DNA of 64,000 nucleotides from Acidihalobacter aeolianus. GTDB taxonomy: Bacteria > Pseudomonadota > Gammaproteobacteria > DSM-5130 > Acidihalobacteraceae. The notes under the pieces were generated by a model. The model had not been told where the DNA came from, did not search any database, and was given only the letters and a program-made list of their open reading frames with translations. The stretch spans positions 638,462 through 702,461 of the forward strand of contig NZ_CP017448.1 in NCBI RefSeq assembly GCF_001753165.1. The letters run 5' to 3'. Below are positions 29,559-42,435 of the stretch, piece after piece (within the stretch, counting starts at the first letter, position 1; each line of letters opens with the position of its first letter). The position numbers and the translations under genes are program-made.

Positions 29559-30661
29559 CAGCCGGCCTCCGTGAGGCCGAGCGCGGCTTCGATCGCGGGA
29601 ATAACGCGCGCGGCGGGCAGCTGCTCCAGGCAGTCGCTGCGCTTGCTGCCCTGGCAGCCGTCCTGGCCGCAGGGCACGCAGGGCCAGTCCTGCTGGATGA
29701 CCCGATGCGGGCCGGCCTGCCGGTCGCCGGAACGCATCGGGTAAGGGTTCTCGGCGGCGTGGCCGTTGGGCCAGGGCCCCCAGTCGAAGGCGCCGGAGGG
29801 GCCGAAGATCGCGACCACCGGGGTGCCCACGGCGGCCGCCATGTGCATCGGCGCGGTGTCGACGCCGAAGAATACCGTGGCCATTTCGCTGAGTGCGGCG
29901 GTCTGCTTGAGGGTGAGGCGGCCGCCGAGGTCGATCGGCTGTTGCGTGCAGCGCCCGAGGATCGCGTCCAGGCGTTCGCGTTCGCGCGCATCCGGCGCGC
30001 AGCTCACGGCCACCTGCACGCCGAGCCGGCCGAGCAGGTGATCGATGACCGCAGCCATGCCGGCGTCGGTCCAGCACTTGAAGAACCAGCGCGAGGTCGG
30101 GTGGACGTGCACCAGCGGACGCGCCGGATCGTAACCGCGCTCGGCGAGCAGTGCGCGCACGGTCGCGCGGTCGGCCTCGTCCACGGCGAGGCGAACCGTC
30201 ACCGGTCCGGTGGCCACCTCGGCGCCGCCGAGGTCCAGATTGCGCAGCACGGTGTGGCGCATGCCGGGCAGCGGCGTCACGGGCTCGTCGATCAACCAGC
30301 GGCGCCAGCGCTTGTCCCCGCCCGCGGCAAAGGGCGCGCGCCGGCGCCGTGCGCCGGACAGGCGGGCGGCGATGATGCCGCGGTCGCCCTCGGTGGTGCT
30401 GATCGCCAGATCGAAGCGGCGCGCGCGCAGGCTGCGGAAGAAGGCCAGCTCGCGGCGCAGCAGCGCCCCGCGCGATTCATCGGCGCGGCGCGCCGGGTAG
30501 ACGAACAGTTCGTCGAGGTCGGGATGGCCGGCGAGCATCGCCTCGGTCCCGGCCTTGACCAGTGCACTGACGCGGTGACCGCCGGCACGCAGGGCCGAGA
30601 CCAGCGGCGCGGTGAGCAGCACGTCGCCGATGTTGCGGAACTTGATCACCAGGACGTTCAT
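29558..30661 (-). CDS. Family 9 glycosyltransferase, WaaQ (heptosyltransferase III)-like
   Basis: 367 aa. [50 protein letters not shown] and FGVDTAPMHMAAAVGTPVVAIFGPSG closely follow the WaaQ/RfaQ pattern of heptosyltransferase III. WaaQ adds a side heptose to heptose II of the core. A C-terminal Cys cluster (WPCVPCGQDGCQGSK) is also found in that group. The start ATG 30661 shares one nucleotide with the upstream acyltransferase stop. Confidence 0.85.
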   Translation of the reverse strand: MNVLVIKFRNIGDVLLTAPLVSALRAGGHRVSALVKAGTEAMLAGHPDLDELFVYPARRADESRGALLRRELAFFRSLRARRFDLAISTTEGDRGIIAARLSGARRRRAPFAAGGDKRWRRWLIDEPVTPLPGMRHTVLRNLDLGGAEVATGPVTVRLAVDEADRATVRALLAERGYDPARPLVHVHPTSRWFFKCWTDAGMAAVIDHLLGRLGVQVAVSCAPDARERERLDAILGRCTQQPIDLGGRLTLKQTAALSEMATVFFGVDTAPMHMAAAVGTPVVAIFGPSGAFDWGPWPNGHAAENPYPMRSGDRQAGPHRVIQQDWPCVPCGQDGCQGSKRSDCLEQLPAARVIPAIEAALGLTEAG

Positions 30662-31605
30662 CAGTAGAAGCGCGGCTCGTCGTTGGGCCGGTCCTTGAAG
30701 CGCCGGTTGACCCACAGGTACTGCTCCGGGAAGCGGCGCGCGAAATCCTCGATCAGGCGGTTGATGCGGGTGGCGTCGGCTGCGTCGTCGCCGCTGGGGA
30801 AGTCCTCGAGTACCGGCAGGAATTCGAGCAGATAGCGCGAGCTGCCCGGCAGGCGGGCGCTGAAGAAGGGCACCACCGGCGCCCCAGTCAGGCGGGCGAT
30901 GCGCGAGGTGCCGGTGTTGGTCGCGGCCGGTATGCCAAAGAAGGGCGCGAACACGCTGCCCTTGTGTCCGTAGTTCTGGTCCGAGGCGTACCACACGACG
31001 TGCCCCTCGCGCAGGCTGCGCAGCAGGCCGCGGGAGTCGTGGCGCGGGATGGCCTTGCCGTAGCGGCGCGAGCGGTTGGCCGACATCGCGCGCTCGATCA
31101 CCGGATTCTCGTGCGGACGGTACATCACGTGCAGGTCCATGCGTGCGGCCAGCGGCTGTCCGGCGATCTCGAGATCGGTGAAGTGCGCGCCGACCAGCAT
31201 CACGCCGCGGCCCTGCGCGCGCGCCGCCTCGAAGTGCTCCAGCCCGGCCCATTCGACCTGACGCTGGATCTTCTCCGTCGGCGCCCACCAGCTCATCGCG
31301 GTTTCGATCACGCCCATGCCTACCGAGGCGAAGTGGCGGCGCACCAGCTCCGCGCGCTCGGCCTCGCTGCGTTCGGGAAAGCACAGATCGATGTTGATGC
31401 GCGCGATGCGCCGCCGGCGCGGGGCGAGCCCGTAGGCGATGCGTCCCAGGGTGCGTCCCACGGCCAGTGCTGCCGGAAACGGCAGCCAGGTGATCGCGCG
31501 CAGCACGCCCAGCGCGGCCCAGGTGGGCCAGTGGCGCGGTGCGAGCAGCGAGGATTCGGCGGGCGGGGTGTCGGGCACGTTCGATAAGCGGGCTAAATAG
31601 GCCAT
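30661..31605 (-). CDS. Lipid A lauroyl/myristoyl acyltransferase (LpxL/LpxM family)
   Basis: 314 aa from the ATG at 31605. Transfers an acyl chain from acyl-ACP to Kdo-lipid IVA at the inner membrane. A hydrophobic N-terminal segment (about 28-50) anchors the protein. The catalytic HX4E motif is in GAHFTDLE near residue 153, followed by [18 protein letters not shown] and the [11 protein letters not shown] segment. First gene of the minus-strand glycan block; it is divergent from hldE across a 114-bp promoter region. LpxL and LpxM cannot be told apart here. Confidence 0.9.
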   Translation of the reverse strand: MAYLARLSNVPDTPPAESSLLAPRHWPTWAALGVLRAITWLPFPAALAVGRTLGRIAYGLAPRRRRIARINIDLCFPERSEAERAELVRRHFASVGMGVIETAMSWWAPTEKIQRQVEWAGLEHFEAARAQGRGVMLVGAHFTDLEIAGQPLAARMDLHVMYRPHENPVIERAMSANRSRRYGKAIPRHDSRGLLRSLREGHVVWYASDQNYGHKGSVFAPFFGIPAATNTGTSRIARLTGAPVVPFFSARLPGSSRYLLEFLPVLEDFPSGDDAADATRINRLIEDFARRFPEQYLWVNRRFKDRPNDEPRFY

Positions 31606-31719
31606 TCTACGGGGCCTTGTCTGGCCGTCACAAGCAATCGCCATGCTACCATATCGCGTTTTACGGACTGGGCCTCGTTCCGTGACTCGAATGCACGCCA
31701 TACCGGCCGACGAAACCGC

Positions 31720-33159
31720 ATGACCATCGCCGTTCCCGCCTTCGACCGTGCCCGCGTTCTCGTGGTGGGCGACCTGATGCTCGACCGCTATTGGCACGGC
31801 GAGACCTCGCGCATCTCGCCCGAGGCGCCGGTGCCGGTGGTGCATGTCGGTCCGGCCGAGGAACGCCCCGGCGGCGCGGCCAACGTGGCCCTCAACCTGG
31901 CCGCCCTGGGCGCCAGGCCGCTGCTGCTCGGCCTGACCGGCGACGACGAGGCCGCCGACACCCTGGAACGCCTGCTAACCCCCGCCGGCGTGTCCTGCCG
32001 CTTCGCGCGCCTGCCGACCCATCCGACGGTGACCAAGCTGCGCGTGCTCAGCCGTCACCAGCAGCTCATCCGCCTCGACTTCGAGCGGGGCTTCGCACCG
32101 GCCGACGCCGCGCGCATCGCGCACGATCTCTCCGATTGCCTGGACGAGGTCGATGTGGTGGTGCTTTCCGACTACGGCAAGGGCACGCTGGCGGCGAGCC
32201 GCGAACTCATCGCGCTGGCGCGCTCTCAGGGCAAGGCGGTGGTGGTCGATCCCAAGGGCAGCGACTTCGGACGCTACCGCGGCGCCTCGGTGATCACCCC
32301 CAACCGCAAGGAATTCGAGGCCGTGGTCGGCCGCTGTGCGGACGACGCCGAGCTCGTCGCGCGCGGCAGCGCATTGATCGAGCGCGAACTGCTCGACGCC
32401 CTCCTGGTCACGCGCAGCGAGGAAGGCATGACCCTGCTGCGTCGCGACGAGCCCCCGCTCGACCTGCCGACCCAGGCGCGCGAGGTATTCGACGTCACCG
32501 GCGCCGGCGACACCGTGGTCGCCGTGCTCGCCGGCGCGCTCGCCTGCGGGCAGCCCTGGCCGCAGGCCACCGCGCTCGCCAACCTCGCCGCCGGCCTCGT
32601 GGTCGGCAAGCTCGGCACCGCCACGGTCAGCGTGCCCGAACTGCGCCGCGCCCTGTTCGCCCACGAGGAGAACGCCTTCGGTGCGGTCACCGAGGCACGC
32701 CTGCTGGAGGCGGTCGCCGAGGCGCGCGCCCACGGCGAGCGCGTGGTGATGACCAACGGCTGCTTCGACATCCTGCACGCCGGCCACGTCGACTACCTCG
32801 CCCAGGCGCGCCGCCTCGGCGACCGCCTGATCGTGGCCGTGAACACCGACGACTCGGTGCGCCGCCTGAAGGGCGACGCGCGCCCGGTCAATGCCCTGGA
32901 GCACCGCATGGCCGTGCTCGCGGGCCTGGCCGCGGTCGACTGGGTGGTACCCTTCGACGAGGACACCCCCGAGCGCCTGATCTGCGCGGTCGGCCCCGAC
33001 GTGCTGGTCAAGGGCGGCGACTACCGGCCCGAGGACATCGCCGGCTACGGCTGCGTCACCGCGGCCGGCGGCGAGGTCCGCACCATCGACTTCCGTTACG
33101 ATTGTTCCACCAGCCGCATCATCGACGCCATCCTGCGCGCGCGCGGCGAAGACGCATAG
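31720..33159 (+). CDS. hldE: Bifunctional heptose 7-phosphate kinase/heptose 1-phosphate adenylyltransferase
   Basis: Makes ADP-heptose for the LPS core. The 479-aa fusion is the normal gammaproteobacterial form. The N-terminal ribokinase-like domain has [26 protein letters not shown] at 12-37 and the [14 protein letters not shown] catalytic motif near 262. The C-terminal nucleotidyltransferase domain (about 345-479) has [21 protein letters not shown]. It is followed by hldD 13 bp downstream. Confidence 0.97.
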   Translation: MTIAVPAFDRARVLVVGDLMLDRYWHGETSRISPEAPVPVVHVGPAEERPGGAANVALNLAALGARPLLLGLTGDDEAADTLERLLTPAGVSCRFARLPTHPTVTKLRVLSRHQQLIRLDFERGFAPADAARIAHDLSDCLDEVDVVVLSDYGKGTLAASRELIALARSQGKAVVVDPKGSDFGRYRGASVITPNRKEFEAVVGRCADDAELVARGSALIERELLDALLVTRSEEGMTLLRRDEPPLDLPTQAREVFDVTGAGDTVVAVLAGALACGQPWPQATALANLAAGLVVGKLGTATVSVPELRRALFAHEENAFGAVTEARLLEAVAEARAHGERVVMTNGCFDILHAGHVDYLAQARRLGDRLIVAVNTDDSVRRLKGDARPVNALEHRMAVLAGLAAVDWVVPFDEDTPERLICAVGPDVLVKGGDYRPEDIAGYGCVTAAGGEVRTIDFRYDCSTSRIIDAILRARGEDA

Positions 33160-33172
33160 AGGACACCAGCGC

Positions 33173-34117
33173 ATGATCATCGTCACCGGCGGCGCCGGCT
33201 TCATCGGCAGCAACATCGTGCAGCGGCTCAACGCCCGCGGCGAAACCGACATCCTGGTCGTCGACGACCTGACCGACGGCACCAAGTTCGTCAACCTCGC
33301 CGACCTGCAGATCGCCGACTACCTCGACAAGGACGACTTCATCGCGCGCATCCGTGCCGGCGAGGACTTCGGCGCCCGCGCCATCTTCCACGAAGGTGCC
33401 TGCTCGGCCACTACCGAGTGGGACGGCCGCTACATGATGGAAAACAACTACGCCTACTCCAAGGCGCTGCTGCACTACTGCCTCGACCGCCGCGTGGCCT
33501 ACCTCTACGCCTCTTCCGCCTCGGTCTACGGTGCCGGCCCCGACTTCACCGAGCGCCTCGACTGCGAGCAGCCGCTGAACGTCTATGGCTACTCCAAGTT
33601 CCAGTTCGATCAGTACGTGCGCCGGCTGCTGCCCGGGGCGCACAGCCAGGTGGTCGGCTTCCGCTACTTCAACGTCTACGGCCCGCGCGAGCAGCACAAG
33701 GGCTCGATGGCCAGCGTCGCCTTCCATCTCAACAACCAGCTGCTCGACGGCGGCCGCTGCCGGCTGTTCGAGGGCACGGACGGCTACGGCGACGGCGAAC
33801 AGCGCCGCGACTTCGTCTACGTCGGCGACTGCGCCGACGTGAACCTCTGGTTCCTCGACCATCCGTCGGCCTCCGGCATCTTCAACCTCGGCACCGGCCG
33901 CGCGCAGACCTTCAACGACGTCGCCAATGCGGTCATCGCCTGGCACGGCAAGGGCGAACTGCAGTACATCCCTTTTCCTGACCACCTCAAGGGGCGTTAC
34001 CAGAGCTATACCCAGGCGGACATCGCGGCCCTGCGGCAGGCCGGCTACGACGCGCCCTTCAAGACCGTCGAGGAAGGCGTCAAGGCGTATCTGGACCAGC
34101 TCAACGCCCAGGACTGA
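33173..34117 (+). CDS. hldD: ADP-L-glycero-D-manno-heptose 6-epimerase
   Basis: Final step of ADP-heptose synthesis. The 314-aa SDR enzyme starts [17 protein letters not shown] with the NAD(P)-binding glycine motif. [18 protein letters not shown] and the catalytic YGYSKFQFD (Tyr-x3-Lys) motif near residue 140 follow. [14 protein letters not shown] and the C-terminal [14 protein letters not shown] are family signatures. Sits between hldE and waaA. Confidence 0.97.
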   Translation: MIIVTGGAGFIGSNIVQRLNARGETDILVVDDLTDGTKFVNLADLQIADYLDKDDFIARIRAGEDFGARAIFHEGACSATTEWDGRYMMENNYAYSKALLHYCLDRRVAYLYASSASVYGAGPDFTERLDCEQPLNVYGYSKFQFDQYVRRLLPGAHSQVVGFRYFNVYGPREQHKGSMASVAFHLNNQLLDGGRCRLFEGTDGYGDGEQRRDFVYVGDCADVNLWFLDHPSASGIFNLGTGRAQTFNDVANAVIAWHGKGELQYIPFPDHLKGRYQSYTQADIAALRQAGYDAPFKTVEEGVKAYLDQLNAQD

Positions 34118-34122
34118 GGCAC

Positions 34123-35409
34123 ATGCGCGCGCTGTACGGCATCGTCCTGTACGCGCTCGCCCCCTTCGTGCCGTTGCGCCTGCTCTGGCGCGCGCGGCGC
34201 AACCCCGCCTACCGCCGCCGTATCGGCGAGCGCTTCGCGCGTTTCGCACCGCTACCCGCACGGCCGCGGCTGTGGGTGCATGCGGTCTCGGTGGGCGAGG
34301 TCATCGCGGCGGCGCCGCTGGTGCGCCGGTTGCGGCAGGCCTACCCGGAACATGCCGTGCTGTTGACCTGCACCACGCCCACCGGCTCCGCGCAGATCGC
34401 GCGCCTGTTCGGCGATACGGTCGAGCACGTCTACCTGCCCTATGATCTGCCGCACGTGGTCGCGCGCTTTCTCGACCGCGCCCGCCCGCATCTCGCGCTG
34501 ATCATGGAGACCGAGCTGTGGCCGAACCTGTTCGCGGCCTGCGCCGCGCGTGGCGTACCCGTGATGCTGGCCAACGCGCGCTTGTCGGAGCGTTCAGCGC
34601 GGGGTTATGCACGCCTGAGCGCGCTGACGCGGGAAACCCTGGCGTGCATCGACGTGGTTGCGGCGCAGGACGAAGACAGCGCCGCGCGCTTCCGTGCGCT
34701 GGGGGCACCGCAGGTGCGCACGCTCGGCAATCTCAAGTACGACCTGGAAATCCCGCCCGAGGCAGCGCAGGCCGGCCGCGCGCTGCGCAAGGCGCTGGGC
34801 GCGGCGCGGCCGGTGTGGATTGCCGCCAGCACCCATCCTGGCGAACCCGAGGCCGTGCTGGCCGCCTTCGCGGCGGTGCGCAAGCGCTTCGCCGACGCCG
34901 CACTGATCCTGGTGCCGCGGCACCCGGAACGCTTCGAGGAGGCCGCCGGAGCCTGCCTGCGGGCCGGCTATCGTCTCGCCCGGCGCAGCCTCGGCGAGAC
35001 CGGCGATGCGCGGACCGACGTCCTGCTCGGCGATACCCTGGGCGAGCTGATGAGTCTGTACGCGGCGGCGGACGTTGCCTTCGTCGGCGGCAGCCTGGTG
35101 TCGACCGGCGGGCACAATCCGCTGGAACCGGCGGCGCTGGGCCTGCCGGTGCTGACCGGTCCCTATCGCAGCAACTTCGCGGCAGTGTACGAGGCGCTGG
35201 TCGCGGAGGGGGCTGCCGAGGTGGTCGAGGATGCCGGCGCGTTGGGTGCGGCCGTGGCCGATCTGCTGGGCGACCCGACGCGCCGGCAGGAGGCGGGAAC
35301 GGCGGGTCATGCGGTGGTGCAGCGCAACCGCGGCGCGCTCGCCCGGACCCTCAAGGCGGTCGGCGAGATACTGGCCAGGACCAAGGAGCGGCCCGCAAAC
35401 GCCCGCTAG
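34123..35409 (+). CDS. waaA: 3-deoxy-D-manno-octulosonic acid transferase
   Basis: Adds Kdo residues to lipid IVA at the inner membrane. The 428-aa GT30 enzyme has an N-terminal membrane anchor (ALYGIVLYALAPFVPLRLLW). LWVHAVSVGEVIAAAPLVRRL at 46-66 and LIMETELWPNLF with the catalytic Glu follow. WIAASTHPGEPEAVLAAF and AFVGGSLVSTGGHNPLEPAALGLPVLTGP near residue 325 complete the family pattern. 5 bp after hldD. Confidence 0.96.
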   Translation: MRALYGIVLYALAPFVPLRLLWRARRNPAYRRRIGERFARFAPLPARPRLWVHAVSVGEVIAAAPLVRRLRQAYPEHAVLLTCTTPTGSAQIARLFGDTVEHVYLPYDLPHVVARFLDRARPHLALIMETELWPNLFAACAARGVPVMLANARLSERSARGYARLSALTRETLACIDVVAAQDEDSAARFRALGAPQVRTLGNLKYDLEIPPEAAQAGRALRKALGAARPVWIAASTHPGEPEAVLAAFAAVRKRFADAALILVPRHPERFEEAAGACLRAGYRLARRSLGETGDARTDVLLGDTLGELMSLYAAADVAFVGGSLVSTGGHNPLEPAALGLPVLTGPYRSNFAAVYEALVAEGAAEVVEDAGALGAAVADLLGDPTRRQEAGTAGHAVVQRNRGALARTLKAVGEILARTKERPANAR

Positions 35410-35645
35410 CGGTGTATCATGCCGCACTCCGCGCCGGGCGGCGTGGGAGTCCTTGAAGGGGTAACCCCGGACGCGACCGTCGCTGGCGGGCGTGCCGGTG
35501 CACGAGGCTCGATTGATTGCCGTGGGTCATGAACGCACGGCAACGGCTATGGCAGCATGCCGGATTCGCGCGGTCAGCGGGTCGGCGGCGCCTGCCGTTC
35601 GGGTCGCCACAACGGCAATGGCGCCACCGGCGCTTGGTGGAGTTT

Positions 35646-36161
35646 ATGGAGCGACAGACGAGTTACAACCGCGAAACCCTATTGCAATGCGGTCACGGCG
35701 AATTGTTCGGCCCCGGCAACGCGCAGCTGCCGCTGCCGCCGATGTTGATGTTCGACCGCATCACCCAGATCAGCGAAACCGGCGGTCCGCACGGCAAGGG
35801 TCAGATTCTCGCCGAGCTGGATATCTCGCCCGACCTGTGGTTCTTCGGCTGCCATTTCGAGGGCGACCCGGTGATGCCGGGCTGCCTGGGTCTGGATGCC
35901 ATGTGGCAGCTGGTCGGTTTCTTCCTCGGCTGGTGCGGCGGTCCGGGCCGCGGCCGGGCCCTCGGCGCGGGCGAGGTCAAGTTCACCGGTCAGGTCACCC
36001 CGGCGCACCGGCTGGTGAGCTATGAAATCAACATCAAGCGCCTGGTCAAGCGCAAGCTCTACATGGGCGTGGCCGATGCGGTCATGCGCGTGGACGGGCG
36101 CGACATCTACGAAGCCCACGACCTGCGCGTCGGGCTGTTCACGTCGACCGAGGGGTTCTAG
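35646..36161 (+). CDS. fabA: 3-hydroxydecanoyl-ACP dehydratase/isomerase
   Basis: Makes the trans-2/cis-3-decenoyl-ACP branch point of unsaturated fatty acid synthesis. The ATG at 35646 follows TGGAG and gives 171 aa (E. coli 172). [13 protein letters not shown], then the catalytic His in [23 protein letters not shown] near residue 70 with Asp a turn later, are diagnostic. The longer open frame upstream is GC-rich noncoding DNA. fabB follows after 3 bp, so fabA-fabB form an operon. Confidence 0.97.
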   Translation: MERQTSYNRETLLQCGHGELFGPGNAQLPLPPMLMFDRITQISETGGPHGKGQILAELDISPDLWFFGCHFEGDPVMPGCLGLDAMWQLVGFFLGWCGGPGRGRALGAGEVKFTGQVTPAHRLVSYEINIKRLVKRKLYMGVADAVMRVDGRDIYEAHDLRVGLFTSTEGF

Positions 36162-36164
36162 GTC

Positions 36165-37388
36165 ATGTCTACACGTCGTGTCGTAGTTACCGGCATGGGA
36201 GTCGTGTCGAGCATCGGCAACAACTGCGCGGAGGTGCTCGACGCCCTGCGCGAAGGCCGCTCGGGCATCGAATACTGCGCCGAGTATGCGGATCTCGGCT
36301 TTCGTTCCCATATCCACGGTTCGATCAAGCTCAATCCCGACGAACTGATCGACCGCAAGCAGCGCCGCTTCATGGGCGACGGCGCCGCCTTCAACTACAT
36401 CGCCATGGGCGAGGCCGTGGCCAGCTCCGGTCTGGAGGAGAGCGACATCTCCAATCCGCGCACCGGGCTGGTGATGGGCTCGGGCGGTACCTCGACCGCC
36501 AACCTGCTGCTCGCCACCGACACCCTGCGCGAGAAGGGGCTGCGCCGGGTGGGGCCGTACATGGTGACGCGCACCATGTCGAACACCAATGCGGCCTGTC
36601 TCGCCACGCCGTTCAAAATCAAGGGCGTGAACTACTCGATCAGCTCCGCCTGTGCCACCAGCGCGCACTGCATCGGTAATGCCGCCGAGCTGATCCAGAT
36701 GGGCAAGCAGGACATCGTCTTCGCCGGCGGCGGCGAGGAAGTGCACTGGACCATGACCCTGCTGTTCGACGCCATGGGTGCCCTCTCCAGCAAGTACAAC
36801 GACACTCCGCAAGTCGCCTCGCGACCCTACGATGTGGCGCGCGACGGCTTCGTGATCTCCGGCGGCGGCGGTGTGCTGGTGATGGAGGAACTGGAGCACG
36901 CCAAGGCGCGCGGCGCGAACATCCTCGCCGAACTGGTCGGCTACGGCGCCACCTCCGACGGCTACGACATGGTCGCGCCGTCGGGCGAGGGCGCGGTGCG
37001 CTGCATGCAGCAGGCAATGGAAACCGTCGACGGCCCGATCGACTACATCAACGCGCACGGCACCAGCACGCCGGCCGGCGACCTGCCCGAGCTGCGCGCG
37101 ATGAGCGAGGCCTTCAAGGGCGAGGTGCCCGCGGTCAGCTCCACCAAGTCGATCACCGGCCATGCGCTGGGTGCGGCCGGGGTGAACGAGGCGATCTATT
37201 CGTTGCTGATGATGCAGCACGATTTCATCGCCGCGTCCGCCAACATCGCCGAACTGGACCCCGCGGCGGAGGGCATTCCCATCGTGCGCGAACGGCGCGA
37301 CGGCGTGCGCCTGAACCGCGTAATGTCGAACAGCTTCGGCTTCGGCGGCACCAACGCCACCCTGGTGTTCCAGCGCTACGAGGGTTGA
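36165..37388 (+). CDS. fabB: 3-oxoacyl-ACP synthase I
   Basis: Elongates cis-3-decenoyl-ACP in unsaturated fatty acid synthesis. 407 aa; starts [19 protein letters not shown]. The active site Cys is in [16 protein letters not shown] near residue 163. The two catalytic His lie in [11 protein letters not shown] near 298 and [15 protein letters not shown] near 332. [12 protein letters not shown] closes the fold. Overlap and order with fabA support the FabB assignment over FabF. Confidence 0.97.
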   Translation: MSTRRVVVTGMGVVSSIGNNCAEVLDALREGRSGIEYCAEYADLGFRSHIHGSIKLNPDELIDRKQRRFMGDGAAFNYIAMGEAVASSGLEESDISNPRTGLVMGSGGTSTANLLLATDTLREKGLRRVGPYMVTRTMSNTNAACLATPFKIKGVNYSISSACATSAHCIGNAAELIQMGKQDIVFAGGGEEVHWTMTLLFDAMGALSSKYNDTPQVASRPYDVARDGFVISGGGGVLVMEELEHAKARGANILAELVGYGATSDGYDMVAPSGEGAVRCMQQAMETVDGPIDYINAHGTSTPAGDLPELRAMSEAFKGEVPAVSSTKSITGHALGAAGVNEAIYSLLMMQHDFIAASANIAELDPAAEGIPIVRERRDGVRLNRVMSNSFGFGGTNATLVFQRYEG

Positions 37389-37427
37389 ACCCCGACTGCG
37401 CCCCGCTGCCGCACGGTGGCGTGGGCG

Positions 37428-37994
37428 CTAGCGGATCAGGGCGGAAATTGCCTTGAACTGCGGGTGGGCGGCATCGCCCAGCCACTCGAAGATCACCGAT
37501 TCGGTGTTGCTCACGACCACCCCCGCCTGGCGCAGCCGGGCGAGGGCGTTGGCCGCGTTGGCCGGATCGCGCGAGCACGTCGCGTCCTCGACCACGAACA
37601 CCTCCCAACCCTCCGTCTGCAGCTCCAGCGCGGTCTGCAGCACGCACACGTGCGCCTCGACGCCGGCGATCACCGTCTGACGCCGCGCGTCGGCCTGCAG
37701 GGCCTCGCGGTAGGCGGGCACGTCGCAGCAGGAAAACCGGGTCTTCTCGATGGGGCGGATGTCGTCGGCGAGCGCTTCGGCGAGGCTGGCGTGGGTCGGC
37801 CCGAGGCCGCGAGGATATTGCTCGCTGAGCACCGCGGGCACGTCGAGCAGCGCGGCCGCGCGGGCGAGGATGCCGGCGCAGCGCAGCACCCGCTCGCTGT
37901 CGGCCGCGGGCATCGCGCCGAGCAGGCGTTCCTGGATATCGATCAGCAGCAGCCGACTGTCGCCGGCCCGGCACAACGGCGCGGCTGCGCTCAC
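37428..37994 (-). CDS. Isochorismatase-family cysteine hydrolase
   Basis: 188 aa. Conserved Asp in LLLIDIQERLLGAM, Lys in IEKTRFSC and Cys in GVEAHVCVLQTALELQ form the catalytic triad of the family. It resembles the YcaC-like group, whose substrates are poorly known. Cytoplasmic; no signal peptide. 16 bp downstream of the pcm-like gene, so probably cotranscribed with it. Confidence 0.85.
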   Translation of the reverse strand: MSAAAPLCRAGDSRLLLIDIQERLLGAMPAADSERVLRCAGILARAAALLDVPAVLSEQYPRGLGPTHASLAEALADDIRPIEKTRFSCCDVPAYREALQADARRQTVIAGVEAHVCVLQTALELQTEGWEVFVVEDATCSRDPANAANALARLRQAGVVVSNTESVIFEWLGDAAHPQFKAISALIR

Positions 37995-38010
37995 GCGGCG
38001 ATCCTGCGGA

Positions 38011-38709
38011 TCAGAGGGAGAAGATCTGGGTCTTGTGCAGGCCGCGCAGCGGCTTGATGCAGGTCTCGAACAGCTTGACCCGGGTATAGCTCGCCTCGTC
38101 CACGCGGGTGATCAGCATGGCGTGCATCACCGGCGCCGTGCCGACCACGACGAACAGCCGGCCGCCGACCGACAGGCGCTGCTCGAACGGAGCGAGCTGG
38201 GCCGCTTCGGGCAGCGAGGCGGTGACCGCGATCACGTCGTAGCGTTCGCGCAGGCCCCAGCCGTGGGCCGCGTCGGCGACGCGCAGGGTGGCGTTGTTGA
38301 TCCCTATGGCCTTGAGGCGTGCCTGTGCCGCGCGCTTGAAGTCGGCCTCGATGTCCACGCTGTCCACCTGCGTGGCGAGGCTGGCCAGACAGGCGGTCAG
38401 ATAGCCGCTGCCGGTGCCGATCTCCAGCGCCACCTCGTTGCCGCGCGGGGCCAGGGCCTGCAGCGCGCGGGCGACGATTTTCGGCTCCAGCATGAACTCG
38501 CCATGGCCGAGCGGCACCCCGACGTCCGCATAGGCCAGGCCGCAGTAGGACTCGCCGACGAACTCCTCGCGGGGCAGCCGGCCGACGACCTCCAGCACGC
38601 GCTGATCCAGAACGTCCCAGGGACGGATCTGCTGTTCGACCATAATGAAGCGGAGGTGTGCGTAGTCCACGGTGTCCATCGTCTCGGCGGCGGTAAGGGC
38701 GATCGTCAT
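38011..38709 (-). CDS. Protein-L-isoaspartate O-methyltransferase family protein
   Basis: 232 aa from ATG 38709; an internal ATG at 38679 is an alternative start. SAM-binding motif I is VALEIGTGSGYLTACLA near residue 88. MVEQQIRPWDVLDQRVLEVV and PREEFV are typical of the Pcm-like group encoded next to TolC genes in many proteobacteria. The canonical Pcm repair activity is uncertain, because the substrate-binding region differs from E. coli Pcm as far as can be judged by eye. Followed by the isochorismatase-like gene. Confidence 0.85.
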   Translation of the reverse strand: MTIALTAAETMDTVDYAHLRFIMVEQQIRPWDVLDQRVLEVVGRLPREEFVGESYCGLAYADVGVPLGHGEFMLEPKIVARALQALAPRGNEVALEIGTGSGYLTACLASLATQVDSVDIEADFKRAAQARLKAIGINNATLRVADAAHGWGLRERYDVIAVTASLPEAAQLAPFEQRLSVGGRLFVVVGTAPVMHAMLITRVDEASYTRVKLFETCIKPLRGLHKTQIFSL

Positions 38710-38824
38710 TGCGCTGTGCCTGCGGTGTCTGCAAGGACAACGAAGATTACGGGCAGATGCCGGTGTGGGCAAGCCCGGTGTTAGTCTTGGGGTGACGGGC
38801 CAACGCGAGCGGGGTGAGCAAGAC

Positions 38825-40315
38825 ATGTTCGAGACAGCCGAACTGGGTCGCAAGGTCGACAAGGAAGCCTTCGCCGAGGCCGTGCCGGAACTGCGGCTGG
38901 GCCTGCTGGAGGCGCAGCGTCGCGCGCGCGACGCGAACGTGCCGGTGGTGGTGCTGATCACCGGCGTGGCCGGCGCGGGCAAGGGGCAGGTGGTCAACCG
39001 TCTGCTCGAATGGCTGGATTCGCGCGGCGTGCAGGTACAGGCCTATTGGGACGAGACCGACGAGGAGCTGCAGCGTCCGCGCTGGTGGCGCTATTGGCGC
39101 ACTCTGCCGCCCGCCGGCGCGGTCGGCGTGCTGTTCGGCGGCTGGTACGCGCCGGTGCTGCTCGACCAGATCGCCGGGCGTGCCGACGAGCAGACCCTGG
39201 CCGCCGAGATCACGCGCATCGTCGACACCGAGCGCATGCTGGTGCGCGCGGGGGTGTTGGTGCTCAAGTTCTGGTGCCACCTCCCGGAAAAGGAGCAGGC
39301 CAAGCGCATCAAGGAGCGCCGCAAGGACCCCGAGAGCCACTGGCGCATGGCCCCCGAGACGGTGCGCTACGCCAATCACTACAAGGATTTCGTGCGCGTC
39401 GGGGCGCAGGTGCTGCGCGAAACCGATACCGGCGACGCGCCCTGGTATCTGATCGAGGCCACCGACCCGCGCTACCGCGACCTGACCATCGGCCGGACCC
39501 TGCTCAGGGCCATGCAGGCGCGGCTCGACGCGCCGCCGCAGGCGGAGACCCTGCACACCTCGCACGCCCCCGTGCTGCCCGATGCGCCGGAGGCGCGCGT
39601 CACCGTGCTCGATCACGTCGACCTGGACCGCCGCCTGGAGCAGGACGAATACCGCGAGGCGATGGAGCACTGGCAGGCCGAGGTGAACCGCCTGACCTGG
39701 AAGGCCTTCCGCGCGCGCCGGCCCTGCGTGGCCCTGTTCGAGGGCTGGGACGCGGCGGGCAAGGGCGGCGCCATACGCCGGCTGATCCAGTCGATGGATG
39801 CGCGCCTCTACAACGTCGTGCCCATCGCCGCGCCGACCGACGAGGAGCGTGCGCACCATTACCTCTGGCGTTTCTGGCGCCACGTCCCGCGCGACGGCTA
39901 CTGCACGCTGTTCGACCGCAGCTGGTACGGCCGCGTGCTGGTCGAGCGGGTCGAGGGCTTCGCCACGCCGGTCGAGTGGGCGCGCGCCTATCACGAGATC
40001 AACGACTTCGAGGCCCAGCTCGCCGAGCACGGCGTCGTGATCACCAAGTTCTGGCTGCACATCGACAGGGACGAGCAGTTGCAGCGCTTCGAGGCGCGCG
40101 AGCAGACGCCCTACAAGCAGCACAAGATCACCGCCGACGACTGGCGCAACCGCGACCGCTGGGACGATTACAGGGCCGCGGTCAACGAGATGGTGGTGCG
40201 CACCAGCACCGAGTACGCGCCCTGGGAGATCGTCCCGGCCAACGACAAGCATCTTGCCCGCGTCACCGTGCTGGAGACCTTCGCGCGGCGGCTACAGGCG
40301 GTGCTGGACGACTAG
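38825..40315 (+). CDS. pap: Polyphosphate:AMP phosphotransferase (two-domain PPK2)
   Basis: Transfers phosphate from polyphosphate to AMP to make ADP. The 496-aa protein contains two PPK2 domains, as in Acinetobacter Pap. The first (about 35-260) has the Walker-like VAGAGKGQVVNRLLEW near 47. The second (about 300-490) has FEGWDAAGKGGAIRRLI near 305, RPWYWRFWRH-like LWRFWRHVPRDG and FDRSWYGRVLVERVEGF. The start ATG 38825 is preferred over upstream in-frame codons because the protein similarity begins there (MFETAELGRKVDK). Confidence 0.93.
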   Translation: MFETAELGRKVDKEAFAEAVPELRLGLLEAQRRARDANVPVVVLITGVAGAGKGQVVNRLLEWLDSRGVQVQAYWDETDEELQRPRWWRYWRTLPPAGAVGVLFGGWYAPVLLDQIAGRADEQTLAAEITRIVDTERMLVRAGVLVLKFWCHLPEKEQAKRIKERRKDPESHWRMAPETVRYANHYKDFVRVGAQVLRETDTGDAPWYLIEATDPRYRDLTIGRTLLRAMQARLDAPPQAETLHTSHAPVLPDAPEARVTVLDHVDLDRRLEQDEYREAMEHWQAEVNRLTWKAFRARRPCVALFEGWDAAGKGGAIRRLIQSMDARLYNVVPIAAPTDEERAHHYLWRFWRHVPRDGYCTLFDRSWYGRVLVERVEGFATPVEWARAYHEINDFEAQLAEHGVVITKFWLHIDRDEQLQRFEAREQTPYKQHKITADDWRNRDRWDDYRAAVNEMVVRTSTEYAPWEIVPANDKHLARVTVLETFARRLQAVLDD

Positions 40316-40367
40316 CGGCGCCGCTTGCATTGCCCGCGGCTCTTCTATAGTTTCCGTACTGTTACAC

Positions 40368-42412
<2,045 letters not shown>

Positions 42413-42435
42413 TTACCTCGCCTCGACCTTGAGAT

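Noticed and set aside
35410-35645. Possible short gene between waaA and fabA
   Set aside because: Several overlapping frames but no ribosome site or coding pattern; treated as the fabA upstream region.
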